Notes: generated by a model from the sequence alone, not told the origin. A DNA stretch of 44,982 nucleotides from an uncultured Acidimicrobiales bacterium (GCA_938084885.1 CALKGG010000016.1:1-44982), one strand, 5' to 3'. Numbered from the stretch's first letter, positions 25,634-34,158 are shown. Numbers and translations are program-made.

Positions 25634-26788
25634 CTAGATCTTGTGCATCCGAATAGAACCTTTGGCCTCGTCCTTCGCGGTATACAACGCGGCGTCGGCA
25701 GCGTTGATAAGGGACTCGGCTGACACATCGCTGTCGAAGGTCCACCCAACGCCAATGCTGAGCGAAACCTGCTGGGTCCGGCCATCACCAAGTGGCATGG
25801 GCGGAGTAACCGAGGCAATGATGCGCTCGGCTGCGGCCATGGCTTCATCGGGTGAGTCAACGCGAGCTGGAAGTACGAGGAACTCGTCGCCGCCCCATCG
25901 GGCGACGAGGTCACCGGATCGAAGGGTGCTCTGAATGCGTTGCCCCACTGTTCTGAGAACACGGTCGCCATAGTCGTGGCCCAACGAATCGTTCAACTGT
26001 TTGAGGTCATCGAGGTCGACGAACAGTACCGCCGACGCCCGCAACTTCGACGAGGCAGCCATGAGCGACGAATCTAAACGAGCCACGAACTCACGCCGAT
26101 TCGCGAGACCGGTCAACGGGTCACACGTTGCGAGTCGGCGAAGGGTCTCTTGTTCTTCGAGGAGCTGACTCTCCAACTGACGGCGCGCGAGCAATCCGCC
26201 GAGAAACTGCGCCATGACCGTCATGGTTTCTAGGGCCGTGTCGTCGAAGGCGTCAGCGTTGTCAAAGTTGTCGAGTGCCCAGAACGCGACCGTCTTGCCG
26301 TCGACGATGACCGGCGTGGACAGCGTCGACTTGATCTCGTCGGCTCGTCCAACAGCATCCATCCAATACTGGCCGTCGAGGGACTTTGCCTTTTGGCCAA
26401 TGGAGTGCACGACCTGGGCCTTTGGCGTTTCGATGTCACGAAACAGGTAGGCCTTGTCGAGGGTCGTGAGTTTGAGCTTCTCAAGGTCGAAACCAACCGC
26501 GGCAATAAAGCGGAATTTGCTCCCACCGTCGATTGCGAGCTGCATGCTGCCAGCCTGAGCCGCGGGAACAATATCAACGGCGACCTCGAGGAGGCGTTGA
26601 TAGAACTCGCCATCGGTCTCAGAATGGCGAGAGAGGTCGCCGACCTTAATCAGGGCAGCAACGAACCGCCTGTGCATTGCAATGACGCGATCACGTTCGG
26701 TCGCGCAATCTGCGTTTTCACAGGTCTTCACATGTACCTGATCGGCATGATGGCCACAAACTGTACGGATGGCTACCTGACACCCCAA
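25634..26788 (-). CDS. GAF-GGDEF diguanylate cyclase
   Basis: A protein of up to 384 residues that should make cyclic di-GMP. A GAF-like sensory domain (about residues 40-205) precedes the GGDEF domain (about residues 220-380). The active-site loop is intact (RWGGDEFLVL), as are the Mg-binding aspartate (VDLDDLKQLND) and the inhibitory-site context. The start is uncertain: the TTG at 26788 gives a Cys/His-rich N-terminus (CQVAIRTVCGHH, then CENADC), while the GTG at 26731 or ATG at 26677 would remove part or all of it. No EAL domain. It is divergent from the desaturase gene. Confidence 0.9.
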   Translation of the reverse strand: MGCQVAIRTVCGHHADQVHVKTCENADCATERDRVIAMHRRFVAALIKVGDLSRHSETDGEFYQRLLEVAVDIVPAAQAGSMQLAIDGGSKFRFIAAVGFDLEKLKLTTLDKAYLFRDIETPKAQVVHSIGQKAKSLDGQYWMDAVGRADEIKSTLSTPVIVDGKTVAFWALDNFDNADAFDDTALETMTVMAQFLGGLLARRQLESQLLEEQETLRRLATCDPLTGLANRREFVARLDSSLMAASSKLRASAVLFVDLDDLKQLNDSLGHDYGDRVLRTVGQRIQSTLRSGDLVARWGGDEFLVLPARVDSPDEAMAAAERIIASVTPPMPLGDGRTQQVSLSIGVGWTFDSDVSAESLINAADAALYTAKDEAKGSIRMHKI

Positions 26789-26847
26789 ATCTTGGTAACC
26801 CGGCTGATTATCGGGGCTCGGTCAACCCGGCCATCGAGGCGGTGACT

Positions 26848-27648
26848 ATGATCGGGAACGATTCGCTGAAGGACGGTGTGTTGAAGATCCTCAAGTACAA
26901 AGCTGACCGACTCCCGGTAGCGGTCTTTTTCACTCTCAGCGCCATCGACCTTGCGATCTATTTCGCCGTCGATAACCTCTGGGTGATCGTCACGTATTGG
27001 TTGGCCATGATTCCAACCAAGGGCATGGTGAGCGCCTGGAACCACCACCATCAACACGTCGCGATGTTTCACCACAAGCCGCTCAATCGCCTGCTCGAAC
27101 TGTCGTTTGCGTTTCACACTGGCGCTACCACCAACGCCTGGGTGCTGCACCATGTCCACGGCCACCACAAGCACTATCTCGACCAGGACAAAGACGAGAG
27201 TCGCTGGCGCCGACGATCGGGCGAGCAGTACGGCTACGTGCACTACACGGCTGTCACGGCGCTGACCGCCTATCAACGGGCATACGCTGTTGGCCTCAAT
27301 CACCCGCGACTTCGTCGAGCGTTCGTTGGTTACGGCCTCCTGACGTTCGCTATCCTCGTTGCCCTCGTTGCGTTCAAACCAGTGAATGGACTGTTTCTGT
27401 TCGTCTTCCCGATGATTACCTCGCTCACGATGACCGTTGCGGCGACCTACCACCACCACGCTGGCCTCGACACCGACGACCATATGTTGGCCTCGCACAA
27501 CTACACCTACAAGATTCGCAACATCCTCACCGGCAATCTCGGCTACCACACTGCCCACCATTACCGCCAGGGTGTGCATTGGTCCAAGCTCCCAGAGCTG
27601 CACGAATCCCTCGCCGACAAGATCCCCAGCGAATACATCAAAGTCTGA
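26848..27648 (+). CDS. Membrane fatty acid desaturase/hydroxylase
   Basis: A 266-residue integral membrane di-iron enzyme. It has the three histidine clusters that hold the iron pair: WNHHHQH, HHVHGHHKHYLD and, near the end, HTAHHYR. A further YHHHAG follows the second pair of helices. Four or more hydrophobic helices place these clusters on the cytoplasmic side. It probably introduces a double bond or hydroxyl into an acyl chain or carotenoid-like lipid. GAGG ends 8 bases before the ATG at 26848; a GTG two codons earlier is possible. The hisD-like gene starts just after its stop codon. Confidence 0.9.
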   Translation: MIGNDSLKDGVLKILKYKADRLPVAVFFTLSAIDLAIYFAVDNLWVIVTYWLAMIPTKGMVSAWNHHHQHVAMFHHKPLNRLLELSFAFHTGATTNAWVLHHVHGHHKHYLDQDKDESRWRRRSGEQYGYVHYTAVTALTAYQRAYAVGLNHPRLRRAFVGYGLLTFAILVALVAFKPVNGLFLFVFPMITSLTMTVAATYHHHAGLDTDDHMLASHNYTYKIRNILTGNLGYHTAHHYRQGVHWSKLPELHESLADKIPSEYIKV

Positions 27649-27653
27649 GCCCG

Positions 27654-27659
27654 TATCAT
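27654..27659 (+). promoter_or_regulatory. -10 element of the HisD-like gene
   Basis: TATCAT followed by 7 bases and then ATG at 27667. It supports an own, leaderless transcript for the HisD homologue even though the desaturase gene ends only 5 bases upstream. Confidence 0.4.
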
Positions 27660-27666
27660 GACGGCC

Positions 27667-28995
27667 ATGATGCGTCAGCTGACCTGGAACGAGATGACGG
27701 ACGCCGAAAAGGCGTGGGTTCATCAACGAGGCACGGCAGCCGATTCGGCTGACGAGCTTCGTCCCGCAATTCGTGCGCTCGTCGACGATGTTCGCCAGCG
27801 CGGCGATGCGGCCCTGCTCGACGCGCTCGCCCGGTTCGATCACGTCGACATCGCCGCCGATGGCATTGCGGTTTCGACTCAAGAATTCGACGACGCGCTC
27901 GCGACCATCGATGCGGGTGTCCACGACGCAATCCGCCAAATGATCGCGAACATTCGGGCCTTTAACCTGGCGTTGCTCGAACGGCGACAAGGCTGGACTG
28001 CTGAGATTGCGCCCGGCCACACCGTCGGCGAGAAGGTTGGCCCGGTTTCTGACGCTGCACTGTTTTGTCCGAGCGGGAAAGCGAGCTATCCATCGGTGCT
28101 TGCCCAGATCGCCACACCCGCCGTCGTTGCTGGTGTGGCCAACATCTCGGTCATTGTGCCACCGCTGCCAGATGGCAGTGGCAGGGTCGATGATGCTGTC
28201 CTTGTCGTTGCTCACGAGCTTGGTCTCGATCGGGTGTTTCGAGTCAATGGCCCAGCTGGAGTCGCAGCGGCGGCCTTTGGCACCGACACCATTCCCGCCC
28301 ACTCCATGATCATTGGCCCTGGCAGCCCCCCGGTTGCGCTCGCCCAGTTGGAGGTTCGGGCCTATGGCGTCGACACCGTCGTGTTGGGGCCGACAGAATC
28401 GCTCGTTCTTGCCGATGCGTCCGCTGACCCGATTCTGCTCGCCGCTGATCTGTTGAACGAAGCCGAACACGGCACGGATTCGACCGTCATTCTCGTCACG
28501 TCATTTCAGGCCGTCATCGATGCGGTGAGTATCGAGGTAGAGCGGCAGGCAAGGGCGTTACCTGCGGAGCGGAGGCTGGCAGCGCAGTCGGCGCTCGGCG
28601 TCAACGGTGGCGCGATCTTGACCGACTCGATGGAACAGTCCGTGGAGGTGGCCAATTGGTTCGCGGCTGAGCACTGCCAGTTGGCGGTGGCGAACCCGTG
28701 GCAGGTTGCCGACACGATCGAGCACGCTGGCGAGCTTTTGCTCGGGCAGCACACGCCGTTTTCGGTGGGGAATTTCACGCTGGGAGGGCCTGCGGCGTTG
28801 CCGACGGGCGGCTTTGCGAATCGTGCTGGCGGCATCACGGTCGAGAAGTTTTGTAAAGCGGGGGCGATTGGTCATCTCACGGCAAACGCGCTGAGTGCGG
28901 TTGCGAAGAGCACGATTGCGTTGTCAGATCACGAAGGTTTTGACGCTCATGGCAATGCCATTCGGATTCGCCAGAACTTAGGCCGCGATGGTTGA
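27667..28995 (+). CDS. Histidinol dehydrogenase homologue with altered zinc and substrate sites
   Basis: A 442-residue HisD-family protein. The catalytic Glu-His pair is kept in FAAEHCQLA (about Glu335/His336), and GPTESLVLAD aligns with the conserved GPSE block. Compared with E. coli HisD, however, the zinc ligand Gln259 is Glu here (NEAEH), Asp360 is Asn (GNFTLGG), and substrate-binding His367 is Ala (PAALPT). The His in AEH and the C-terminal His (DAHGNA) remain. No other histidine gene is nearby. It may therefore bind metal differently or use another amino alcohol; the family also contains sulfopropanediol dehydrogenases, which keep the usual ligands. I use the ATG at 27667, behind TATCAT; 27658 is also in frame. 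Its 3' end overlaps znuB by 18 bases, tail to tail. Confidence 0.82.
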   Translation: MMRQLTWNEMTDAEKAWVHQRGTAADSADELRPAIRALVDDVRQRGDAALLDALARFDHVDIAADGIAVSTQEFDDALATIDAGVHDAIRQMIANIRAFNLALLERRQGWTAEIAPGHTVGEKVGPVSDAALFCPSGKASYPSVLAQIATPAVVAGVANISVIVPPLPDGSGRVDDAVLVVAHELGLDRVFRVNGPAGVAAAAFGTDTIPAHSMIIGPGSPPVALAQLEVRAYGVDTVVLGPTESLVLADASADPILLAADLLNEAEHGTDSTVILVTSFQAVIDAVSIEVERQARALPAERRLAAQSALGVNGGAILTDSMEQSVEVANWFAAEHCQLAVANPWQVADTIEHAGELLLGQHTPFSVGNFTLGGPAALPTGGFANRAGGITVEKFCKAGAIGHLTANALSAVAKSTIALSDHEGFDAHGNAIRIRQNLGRDG

Positions 28996-29826
28996 CGCTG
29001 CCGAGCTTCTTGTTGCGTCATAGATCTCTCGAGCAATGAGCACGACAAAGAACTGGGCGACGCTGAGCCCGGCGATCGTTGCGCCGCCAGCGGTCCCGTA
29101 ATGGAAGCTGATGACGAGTCCGGCAACGACGGCAAGTGATCCCCACGCCATCGATACGACCATGATGACCGGCACCCGCCGAGCAGTTAGTGCCGCCGTT
29201 GCGGGAGGCCCAACGAGCAACCCGAAGACGAGCAAGGTGCCAATGGCCTGAAAGCTCGCGACGATGCTCAACGCCAAGAGCGCTAGGAGGACCTGCTGGG
29301 CCAGCTTGGGACGCATACCGAGTGTTTGGGCCTTGTCGCTGTTAAACGTGAGGGCGAGAAAGGGGCGATAGAAGGCAATGGTGGTGATGACGACGATGGC
29401 GGCTGCGATGAGCTGCGATCTGATGTCGCTACTGCTGACACCGAGCACATCGCCAAAGAGCAGCGACGTCACCTCGGTCGAGAACGAACGCGCTTGGGAA
29501 ACAATCACGATGCCGAGCGACAGCATGCCAACGAACAGCAGCCCAATCGCGGTGTCTTCTCGCACGACGGTCCGGTTGGAGACGACGCTGACGAGCCCAC
29601 TCATCACGATTGCTGCGGCGAACGCCCCAATGAGGGGGTTGAATCCCAAGAGCACGGCGAGGGCGATTCCTGGGATGACGCCATGAGCGAGGGCGTCGCC
29701 GAGAAACGCAAGTCCTCGAAGTACGACCCACGTGCCCACGAACGACGTTGCGACCACCGCTATGAGGCTGCCGAGTAACGCTCGTTGAAGAAAGTCGGGT
29801 TCAAATGCTTCGAGAATCCACTCCAC
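28978..29826 (-). CDS. znuB: Zinc ABC transporter permease
   Basis: A 282-residue ABC-3 family permease with about eight hydrophobic helices. FVGTWVVLRGLAFLGDALAHGVIPG near residues 30-55 is the family hallmark, with Asp and His facing the transport path, and LLVGPPATAALTARR is close to the C-terminus. It should form the channel for a Zn(II) importer with ZnuA and ZnuC. It follows znuA with an 11-base gap, so both are on one transcript. The GTG at 29826 is the start. The adjacent zinc-type Fur regulator and Zur-like boxes favour zinc over manganese or iron. Confidence 0.92.
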   Translation of the reverse strand: MEWILEAFEPDFLQRALLGSLIAVVATSFVGTWVVLRGLAFLGDALAHGVIPGIALAVLLGFNPLIGAFAAAIVMSGLVSVVSNRTVVREDTAIGLLFVGMLSLGIVIVSQARSFSTEVTSLLFGDVLGVSSSDIRSQLIAAAIVVITTIAFYRPFLALTFNSDKAQTLGMRPKLAQQVLLALLALSIVASFQAIGTLLVFGLLVGPPATAALTARRVPVIMVVSMAWGSLAVVAGLVISFHYGTAGGATIAGLSVAQFFVVLIAREIYDATRSSAASTIAA

Positions 29827-29837
29827 GGACGGACACT

Positions 29838-30797
29838 CTAGGCCCCGAGCGCTGCGGCGATGCGCTCGGCGTTCGACCGCACCATGTCGATGTAGGTTGC
29901 GCCATTGGAATCGGCCGGGCCGAGCGACTCGGAGAACAATGCAACAACGTCAACGTCGCCAACCTCGGCTGCCAAGGTTTGCGCGAGCTCGTCAGACGCT
30001 GAGCCGTCGGCGAAGATTGCCGAGACACCAGCGTGTTCGATGAGTTCAGCGAGATCGGCGAGTTCTTGTGCGCTGGCCGCATCGCTGGTGTTCGTTGCGG
30101 GAATGATCGTGCCGACGACTTCGAAGTCGTACCGATCTGCGAAGTACCCAAAGACCTCATGGTTGGTGATGAGCACACGATTTGCCGTGTCGATGGACGC
30201 CAGCATCTGTTCGACTTCGGTATCGAGTGCCTCAAGTTCGGCCACGTACTCATCGGCCGACGCTGCGAGCGCAACGGTGTCGAGTCCATCGATGTTTTCT
30301 GCGAGGAAGTCTGCAATGTCGTGCGCAGCCTCGGCTGCTCGAGCAGGGTCGGTGAAGAAATGCGGATCGGCGCCCTCGTGACCGTGCTCATCGTCACCGT
30401 GCTCATCGTCACCGGCAAATTCGAGCGTTTGGACCGCAGATAGTGCTTCGAAGATGAGAACACCATCGTCCTCGGCGGTCTCGATGACATCGAGCAATCC
30501 TTCTTCGAAGTCGCCACCATTGACGATCAGGGCCGACGCCGCACCCATTGCGGCAACCTGCTGAGCCGACGGTTGGAAGTCGTGTGGATCAGCGCCCACT
30601 GGCATGATGATCTCCACGGCCACCTGGCCGCCGACAACATTTTCAACAATGTCGCCAAGAATATTGGTCGTGACGGCAATCGTTGGCGCATCGACGACCT
30701 CGCCGGCTACCGAGATATCGACCTCTCCCCCGCAGGCTGATGCGGCGAGGGCGACCGCCGCGAGAACGCTGGCGAGAGTTCGAGCATTGTTGCGCAT
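29838..30797 (-). CDS. znuA: Zinc ABC transporter substrate-binding lipoprotein
   Basis: A 319-residue periplasmic-type cluster A-I binding protein, anchored as a lipoprotein (LAASACGG lipobox, about residue 22). Metal ligands are expected in GADPHDFQPS, DPHFFTDP and TNHEVFGYF, plus an acidic residue in IFADGSASD. The flexible loop before the second ligand is rich in His and Asp/Glu (DDEHGDDEHGHEG, about residues 130-142), as in zinc-specific ZnuA proteins. GGAG lies 7 bases before the ATG at 30797. A Zur-like box (30811-30825) sits immediately upstream of that ribosome site. Confidence 0.95.
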   Translation of the reverse strand: MRNNARTLASVLAAVALAASACGGEVDISVAGEVVDAPTIAVTTNILGDIVENVVGGQVAVEIIMPVGADPHDFQPSAQQVAAMGAASALIVNGGDFEEGLLDVIETAEDDGVLIFEALSAVQTLEFAGDDEHGDDEHGHEGADPHFFTDPARAAEAAHDIADFLAENIDGLDTVALAASADEYVAELEALDTEVEQMLASIDTANRVLITNHEVFGYFADRYDFEVVGTIIPATNTSDAASAQELADLAELIEHAGVSAIFADGSASDELAQTLAAEVGDVDVVALFSESLGPADSNGATYIDMVRSNAERIAAALGA

Positions 30798-30810
30798 TGC
30801 AGCTCCAAAG

Positions 30811-30825
30811 TGAGAATCAGTATCA
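30811..30825. promoter_or_regulatory. Zur-like box before znuBA
   Basis: TGAGAATCAGTATCA fits the actinobacterial Zur pattern TGA-x-AAT-x-ATT-x-TCA at most positions, with 5 of 7 half-site pairs complementary. It lies 14 bases upstream of znuA, where a bound repressor would block transcription. A second copy 65 bases away serves the divergent znuC side. Confidence 0.7.
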
Positions 30826-30875
30826 GTATTGTTCTTGCACGATAGGGGCCCAACCTCGGCAACCGCAACCTATAA

Positions 30876-30890
30876 CGAGAATCGTTTTCA
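30876..30890. promoter_or_regulatory. Zur-like box before znuC-zur
   Basis: CGAGAATCGTTTTCA is a 15-base Zur-type inverted repeat covering the expected -35 region of the znuC promoter, whose -10 TAACGT is at 30905-30910. A further CATTCTGAATG near-palindrome overlaps its right end (30889-30899). Confidence 0.7.
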
Positions 30891-30904
30891 TTCTGAATGT
30901 CCGG

Positions 30905-30910
30905 TAACGT
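30905..30910 (+). promoter_or_regulatory. -10 element of znuC (leaderless)
   Basis: TAACGT followed by 6 bases and then the GTG at 30917. This placement chooses the GTG over the in-frame ATG at 30926 as the znuC start. Confidence 0.5.
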
Positions 30911-30916
30911 ACACGC

Positions 30917-31654
30917 GTGCCCGTCATGATCTCCACCGACAACCTGCGCGCGTCCTATGGCGAGGTGACCGCGCTGTCCAACGTCAACATCGAGGTCTTC
31001 GACTCGTGTTCCCTCGCGGTCATTGGACCGAACGGGTCCGGCAAATCAACACTCCTCGGCCTACTCGCTGGCACCGTTACCCCCACCGCAGGTGTCGCCA
31101 CGGTCGAGGGTCCCGCCCCAGCCCTCGTACTTCAGGCAACAACGGTGGATCGCAGCTTGCCGATCACCGTGCGAGACACCGTCGCTCTTGCCCGCTACCC
31201 CACGCTCGGCTTGTTTCGCCGGTTTGGTGCCGCCGACCGACGAGCCGTCACCACAGCTATGGAACGGCTACACATCGACGACCTTGCCAACACCCAACTG
31301 CACGACCTCTCTGGAGGTCAGCGCCAGCGAGTCCTTGTCGCCCAAGGCCTCGCGCAAGAATCAGGAGTCCTCCTGCTCGATGAGCCAGTGAACGGACTCG
31401 ACCTGACCTCGCGGTCGATCATCATGGAGATCATCGACGAAGAGGTTGCCGACGGGCGTTCAGTCATCGTCACCACCCACAGCCTCGAAGATGCCCAGCG
31501 CTGCCACCAGGTGCTCTTGTTGAACACCACCCCGATCGCCTATGGGCCACCGGACCAAGTCCTGACCGAAGGCCACCTACGTGAGGCATTCGGTGGCAAC
31601 TTCACCAAAGTCGGGAACAAATTCGTCCTCGACGACCCTCACCACCATCACTGA
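30917..31654 (+). CDS. znuC: Zinc ABC transporter ATP-binding protein
   Basis: A 245-residue ABC ATPase of the metal-import type. Walker A is GPNGSGKST (about residues 38-46), the signature is LSGGQRQR, Walker B is VLLLDEP and the switch histidine is in VTTHSL. It energises ZnuB. The last residues are DDPHHHH, a natural histidine tail that could sense or bind zinc. It is split from znuBA and transcribed the other way, together with the regulator zur 45 bases downstream. GTG start with a leaderless-type promoter under a Zur-like box. Confidence 0.94.
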   Translation: MPVMISTDNLRASYGEVTALSNVNIEVFDSCSLAVIGPNGSGKSTLLGLLAGTVTPTAGVATVEGPAPALVLQATTVDRSLPITVRDTVALARYPTLGLFRRFGAADRRAVTTAMERLHIDDLANTQLHDLSGGQRQRVLVAQGLAQESGVLLLDEPVNGLDLTSRSIIMEIIDEEVADGRSVIVTTHSLEDAQRCHQVLLLNTTPIAYGPPDQVLTEGHLREAFGGNFTKVGNKFVLDDPHHHH

Positions 31655-31699
31655 CCAGATCAACACGAGCACCGCCCGCTCACCGTTAGGATTTCTTCT

Positions 31700-32137
31700 A
31701 TGTCCGATGCCGAAGTAGATAACGAAGTCGCCACCCTGCTTCGTAACGCAGAGCAGCGGTACACGACTGGCCGACGCCGGGTCGTAACCGCGCTGCGCCA
31801 TGGCACGGGCCCCCTCACGATGGCCCAAATTCTCGCCCACGACGCCTCGCTTTCGCAGTCGAGCGTGTACCGCAATCTGACCATCCTCGAAGAGGTCGGT
31901 GCAGTCACCCGAATCGTCACCGGAGACGACTTCTCTCGCTACGAGCTCGCCGAACACCTCACCGAGCACCATCATCACCTGATCTGCACCTCGTGCGGCG
32001 ACGTCGTCGACTTCTCCCTCGACGACCAGGTCGAATCGACGCTCGATAGCTCCCTACACGTCGCGGCATCGGCGTTGGGGTTTGTGGCGAGCAGTCACCG
32101 TCTCGACCTTCTCGGCACCTGCCAGAACTGTCGCTGA
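31700..32137 (+). CDS. zur: Fur-family zinc uptake regulator
   Basis: A 145-residue Fur-family repressor. A winged helix (about residues 15-85, with SQSSVYRNLTILEEVGAVT as recognition helix) is followed by the dimerisation domain. The structural zinc site is made by CTSCG and the terminal CQNC. HHHHLICTSCG and His in SSHRLDLLG supply sensory metal ligands. The linkage to znuC and to Zur-like boxes makes zinc the likely co-repressor, although the sequence alone does not exclude another metal. The ATG at 31700 follows TAGGAT (31687-31692) by 7 bases, so it may also be transcribed on its own. Confidence 0.93.
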   Translation: MSDAEVDNEVATLLRNAEQRYTTGRRRVVTALRHGTGPLTMAQILAHDASLSQSSVYRNLTILEEVGAVTRIVTGDDFSRYELAEHLTEHHHHLICTSCGDVVDFSLDDQVESTLDSSLHVAASALGFVASSHRLDLLGTCQNCR

Positions 32138-32179
32138 CGCTCGGGCACGAACACCTGCGTTGTTGGTTCGGCCAGCGAC

Positions 32180-34108
32180 CTAGCCGTTGTCACCTGCAGC
32201 GGGCGTCTCGTCGAACGGAAGCGGTCCATCGGGAGCGCCCGTGTCGCCTGGAGGATCGTCAATACCCTCTGGTACGACGCACTCGCCCGCAACCTGTGGA
32301 ACATCGCCGGCATCGGCGGCGACATTCTCGGCCGCTCCGTCAGCACCGTCTGGCGACCCGTCGACATCGGTCCATGCGCCGCCGAGCGTCGTGCAGGCCG
32401 CAATCGCCTCGGCGCGGGCCGCGTCTTCTGCCGCTTGTTTCGCTGCGGCTTCGGCAGTAGCGATCTCCTCGGGCGTCGGTAGCAGCGCAAAGCGGGCAAA
32501 CGCTGCACTCTCGGGCACGACATCGAGTCGCTGGTGATACCCGCGACCAGCTCGCGTCACGTTGGCCGAATACGCGAGATCGTGGTTGTAGGCAAAGTAG
32601 CCACGCTGTTCACCCGCGGTGGTAAGCATCGACCCCGCCGAGTCGCAAAGGTAGTTCGCCGTTGCGAGCGCAGCGTCATAGATGTTTTGCGGATCAGAAC
32701 GCCCGTCGTCGTTGCCGTCGGACTCATAGAGACTCCATGTTGTCGGGATGAACTGCATAGGCCCAACAGCACGATCGAACTCCCGATCACCATCGAGCCG
32801 CCCGTTGTCGGTATCGGTGATCCGGGCGAGCCTGACCAACCCGTTTGTTTCTTGGGTGCGGCCGGTGGCGTCAGGAACGGGACCGGTTGTCTGCCCGGAG
32901 AGAATCCGGCCGTCGAGAGGGATCCCAAGGATGTCCTCGGTCGTTTGGCCGTTGACGTCCAACGTCGAGTCCCCGAAGTACCCGTGGATGCTCTCGATCC
33001 GAGCGATGCCCGCGATCTGGGACCAATGGATCCCACAACCAGGGTCTTCGACTGCGAGCGTATTCGACGCCCGAACGTAGGCGTTGAGGGCAACGAGGGG
33101 TATGTCGGTTCCTTCGACGAACGAGTCGAGACGCTGATGGTAGGCAACTCGGTACTTCGCACCGGTGACTTCGGTGTATGCGACCGTCCGCTCGATGATG
33201 TCGTCGAGCTCATCACCGCGGTCTCGCAGCTGAAGGATCTCGTCACGAAGTTCGCTCCGCTCATTGGCCAACGCGTCGATCTCGGTGTTCAGATCCGCAA
33301 TGGCGTTCGCCCGCACAAGGTTGGCGGCTTCGATAGGCGCGAGATCTGCGGCCAGTTCGGCCCGGACGAGCTCGCTGCTGCGAATCAGCGCTTCGAGGTC
33401 GGCAATGTCTTCTCGTTGAAACTCTCGGACTTCGTTGGTGATGACCCGACGCTCGATCACCTCGGTGTTGTCAGGATCGGTGAGCAGCGTTTCGAGTTCC
33501 ATGTTTTCGCCGGTGAACGCCTGGAGTGCAACCTCGACGATTGCGCTGTTGAGCACCCGGACCTCGCTGTTGAGGCGTTCTTGTTCATCGATCTCGGCTC
33601 GGTCCGCCACGAATATTTCGCGCATCTCACCTTCGGCAGAGGTGATCTCTTGTTCGATCCGGCCAATCTCGTTGCGAGCCGCAGCGATCTCGTCCCCCGC
33701 CGCATCGATCCGAGCTTCGGACAACGCAATGTCCGCGTCGACGGTTGCGCGGGCCAGCTCGCCCGTGGCGACGGCCTGAGCTGCACGCAGGTGTTGCTCG
33801 CGCTCCTCGTCGACGTCTGCCTCCTCACGTACGGGCAGGTTTTCGACGCCAGTTTCGAACACCGAGCTCGCACTGAGCTCGCCAAAGTCCACGTCGGGTA
33901 TCGGGGCCAACGGTTCGCTCTTCAGCTCGAACTCTTCAATGGGGTCGACCCACGGCTGGTCGAGGAGTGCTTGGTCGATCTCGAGACCTCGTACTTCGAG
34001 TGGTTCGGCCTGGCCGAATGCAGCAGGCACCGCCCACAGCTGGGCCAACGCGAGTACCGCCGCCATCAGCAGCGCGGCAGAAAGATAGGTGTGTCGTGTA
34101 CGCGTCAT
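32180..34108 (-). CDS. Coiled-coil lytic murein transglycosylase (SLT_2 type)
   Basis: A 642-residue exported peptidoglycan enzyme. A signal peptide at about residues 1-33 is followed by a long charged coiled coil (about residues 85-310), like those of PcsB and other amidase-activating or cell-division hydrolases. A lytic transglycosylase domain then covers about residues 350-530. The catalytic Glu is in IARIESIHGYFG, and family blocks AVGPMQFIPTTW and AYNHDLAYSANV are present. The C-terminal 100 residues are acidic and Ala/Pro/Gly-rich, probably disordered. I chose the ATG at 34108 because the signal peptide begins there; the frame stays open upstream without signals and runs over the DUF3726 gene. 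Confidence 0.9.
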   Translation of the reverse strand: MTRTRHTYLSAALLMAAVLALAQLWAVPAAFGQAEPLEVRGLEIDQALLDQPWVDPIEEFELKSEPLAPIPDVDFGELSASSVFETGVENLPVREEADVDEEREQHLRAAQAVATGELARATVDADIALSEARIDAAGDEIAAARNEIGRIEQEITSAEGEMREIFVADRAEIDEQERLNSEVRVLNSAIVEVALQAFTGENMELETLLTDPDNTEVIERRVITNEVREFQREDIADLEALIRSSELVRAELAADLAPIEAANLVRANAIADLNTEIDALANERSELRDEILQLRDRGDELDDIIERTVAYTEVTGAKYRVAYHQRLDSFVEGTDIPLVALNAYVRASNTLAVEDPGCGIHWSQIAGIARIESIHGYFGDSTLDVNGQTTEDILGIPLDGRILSGQTTGPVPDATGRTQETNGLVRLARITDTDNGRLDGDREFDRAVGPMQFIPTTWSLYESDGNDDGRSDPQNIYDAALATANYLCDSAGSMLTTAGEQRGYFAYNHDLAYSANVTRAGRGYHQRLDVVPESAAFARFALLPTPEEIATAEAAAKQAAEDAARAEAIAACTTLGGAWTDVDGSPDGADGAAENVAADAGDVPQVAGECVVPEGIDDPPGDTGAPDGPLPFDETPAAGDNG

Positions 34109-34158
34109 CGAAGTGAGGTGCCTATGCGTCGCTCTGACGCCCATTGCAACAACATCGG

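Noticed and set aside
27640..27667. Idea that the HisD-like gene is a Zur-controlled low-zinc paralogue
   Set aside because: No Zur-type repeat is visible upstream of it or of the desaturase, so only the altered active site is reported.
26773..28470. A 565-residue open frame on the minus strand
   Set aside because: It is antisense to the desaturase and HisD-like genes, both with clear motifs, and has no recognisable domain.
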